In this document: positions 62,985 to 64,000 of the stretch, in pieces
How the letters are laid out: the number at the start of each line of letters is the position of its first letter
Numbering within the stretch: position 1 is the first letter of the stretch
NCBI GenBank assembly: GCA_036250195.1
Contig: JAVHZZ010000001.1
Location: 392,224,783 to 392,288,782, forward strand
Reading direction: 5' to 3'
From: Mixophyes australis
Lineage: Eukaryota > Chordata > Amphibia > Anura > Limnodynastidae
Length of the DNA: 64,000 nt
Program-made: the position numbers and the translations under genes
The notes under the pieces: generated by a model
The model's database searches: none
Told to the model about the DNA's origin: nothing
The model's input: only the letters and a program-made list of their open reading frames with translations

Positions 62985-64000
62985 ACTGCATTTATCATTT
63001 ACTATGAAGAGTTCTCACACCCGTTCTCCCACTCACTACATTAGGACTTAGTACGCAGCCACAACCATTGCTAGCTTTTTTTTTCTACTTACGAAAAACA
63101 TGAATATTTGTTTTCCAATCACCTTATTAGAAATTGAGCATAATGCATTTAAAAAATAGTGGATATCTTTTGGCATTTAAGGATCCAGGAAAGGGCTGCA
63201 CTGATTAACATCTATAAATAATCATAATAAACAAAGACTAATAAAAATGATTTCTTGTATGAATGGATATGTCCAAAAGTGTTTGTTTAGTTATTGCAAT
63301 ACATAAAGACTGGGTTGTCGCTTAATCATAATTACTAGAATCAAGTACAAATCTCATTATAAAATATTCTACTTAAGTGTGCACTTAACAGCCTGTTTGG
63401 CATTAGGTACACACCACAAAGATGCAACTACCTATAAGTTGAGCTCCTTATAAATAATATATATACACTTCCTCTGTACATAGATTGCGTCTTGGCTATA
63501 AATTTAAAATACTGCACAAAATTCCACACAATTGAACTGACATTGCTCTCTCTCAACCTGGATACGCTCCCCATTTACTTAAATGATATGAATTTTTAGA
63601 ATACTAAGATGACTAGGTCCTGTTTGAAGAACCACAGATATCCCCCAGGTAATTAAAATAGCAGTGGAATGTGAAATGAAGTATATTTCATTAAAGGAAA
63701 AAGAGAAGAGAGAAAAAAAAAAAATACTTTCACTCTCTAGTGTTCTGCTGCTGGGCCCGTTGTCCATCAGTTAGCGAGCTCTCTCATCTCAATGCCCTAC
63801 TGTATAATTAACTCAAGCTAGGATTGTTATCCAAGTAGGTTAAAAGAAGTGATGGCATAGCCTCAGTTTCATTAACAGCATGATGATGAGCAGTTCCTAC
63901 TGTCTGTATCCTGAGCTCAGTGCCTAAAAGAGTAATCAGAAGCTAGAGATGAGCACCGTATGTTGTTTTTGCATTATAAGAGTGATTTAAGTAGGTATCA

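Larger units (their letters stand above)
57691..64000. other. Putative intronic sequence, right end of window
   Basis: No exon recognised. Holds a LINE-type tail (58421-58567), a hairpin (58905-58976), a short reverse SINE tail (61357-61410), a repeat tail (62040-62214) and an inverted pair (62355-62475 with 62867-62984). 59100-61350 and 63000-64000 contain nothing I can name. Confidence 0.5.

Overview
The window looks like vertebrate, most likely anuran amphibian, nuclear DNA. It is AT-rich and intron-dominated, with almost no long open frames. Repeats fill it: a tRNA-derived SINE whose 3' tail matches LINE tails in the same window, TTAA-flanked and palindromic MITEs, hAT-like MITEs, Helitrons, Tx1-type LINE scraps, long (TA)n tracts and a Penelope-like element. 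The amphibian call rests on this repeat mix and is an inference; no species is claimed.

Host gene. Five short exons on the minus strand (21941-21976, 17756-17839, 9484-9649, 8260-8311, 5097-5170, in transcript order) encode a contiguous stretch of SLC10A7, the P7 member of the bile-acid:sodium symporter family. All have GT/AG borders and their phases join correctly (412 nt, no stop). Upstream exons (first half of the protein) and the last C-terminal exon or exons were not found. The window is therefore an internal slice of a large gene, and 21977-64000 is most simply one large intron; this is inferred because its upstream exon was not seen.

Layout. 1-5096: LINE/SINE tails, a 31-bp minisatellite, a Tx1-type LINE ORF2 scrap. 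5097-21976: the exons, interrupted by a Helitron (5747-6391), a SINE, two palindromic MITEs, a hAT-like MITE and a TTAA MITE. 21977-41000: a third palindromic MITE, another TTAA MITE, (TA)n tracts, a decayed hammerhead-like relic, a LINE scrap and two later copies of a repeat family carrying exon-like modules (an earlier copy is at 14640-15750). 41500-50320: LINE tail, a full-length SINE with 19-bp target duplications, a hAT-like element and several SINE copies. 51461-57441: a Helitron with a helicase remnant, then a Penelope-like element in head-to-head inverted form. 57442-64000: complex microsatellite, a perfect-arm hairpin and an unexplained inverted pair.

Most notable region. 52176-57441 is a Penelope-like retroelement with an intact reverse transcriptase plus GIY-YIG endonuclease frame. 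It is flanked by near-identical inverted arms of about 1.64 kb, each carrying a hammerhead-ribozyme-like motif. It sits between two (TA)n tracts, antisense to slc10a7. An apparently older, CpG-decayed version of the hammerhead motif lies at 32241-32282.
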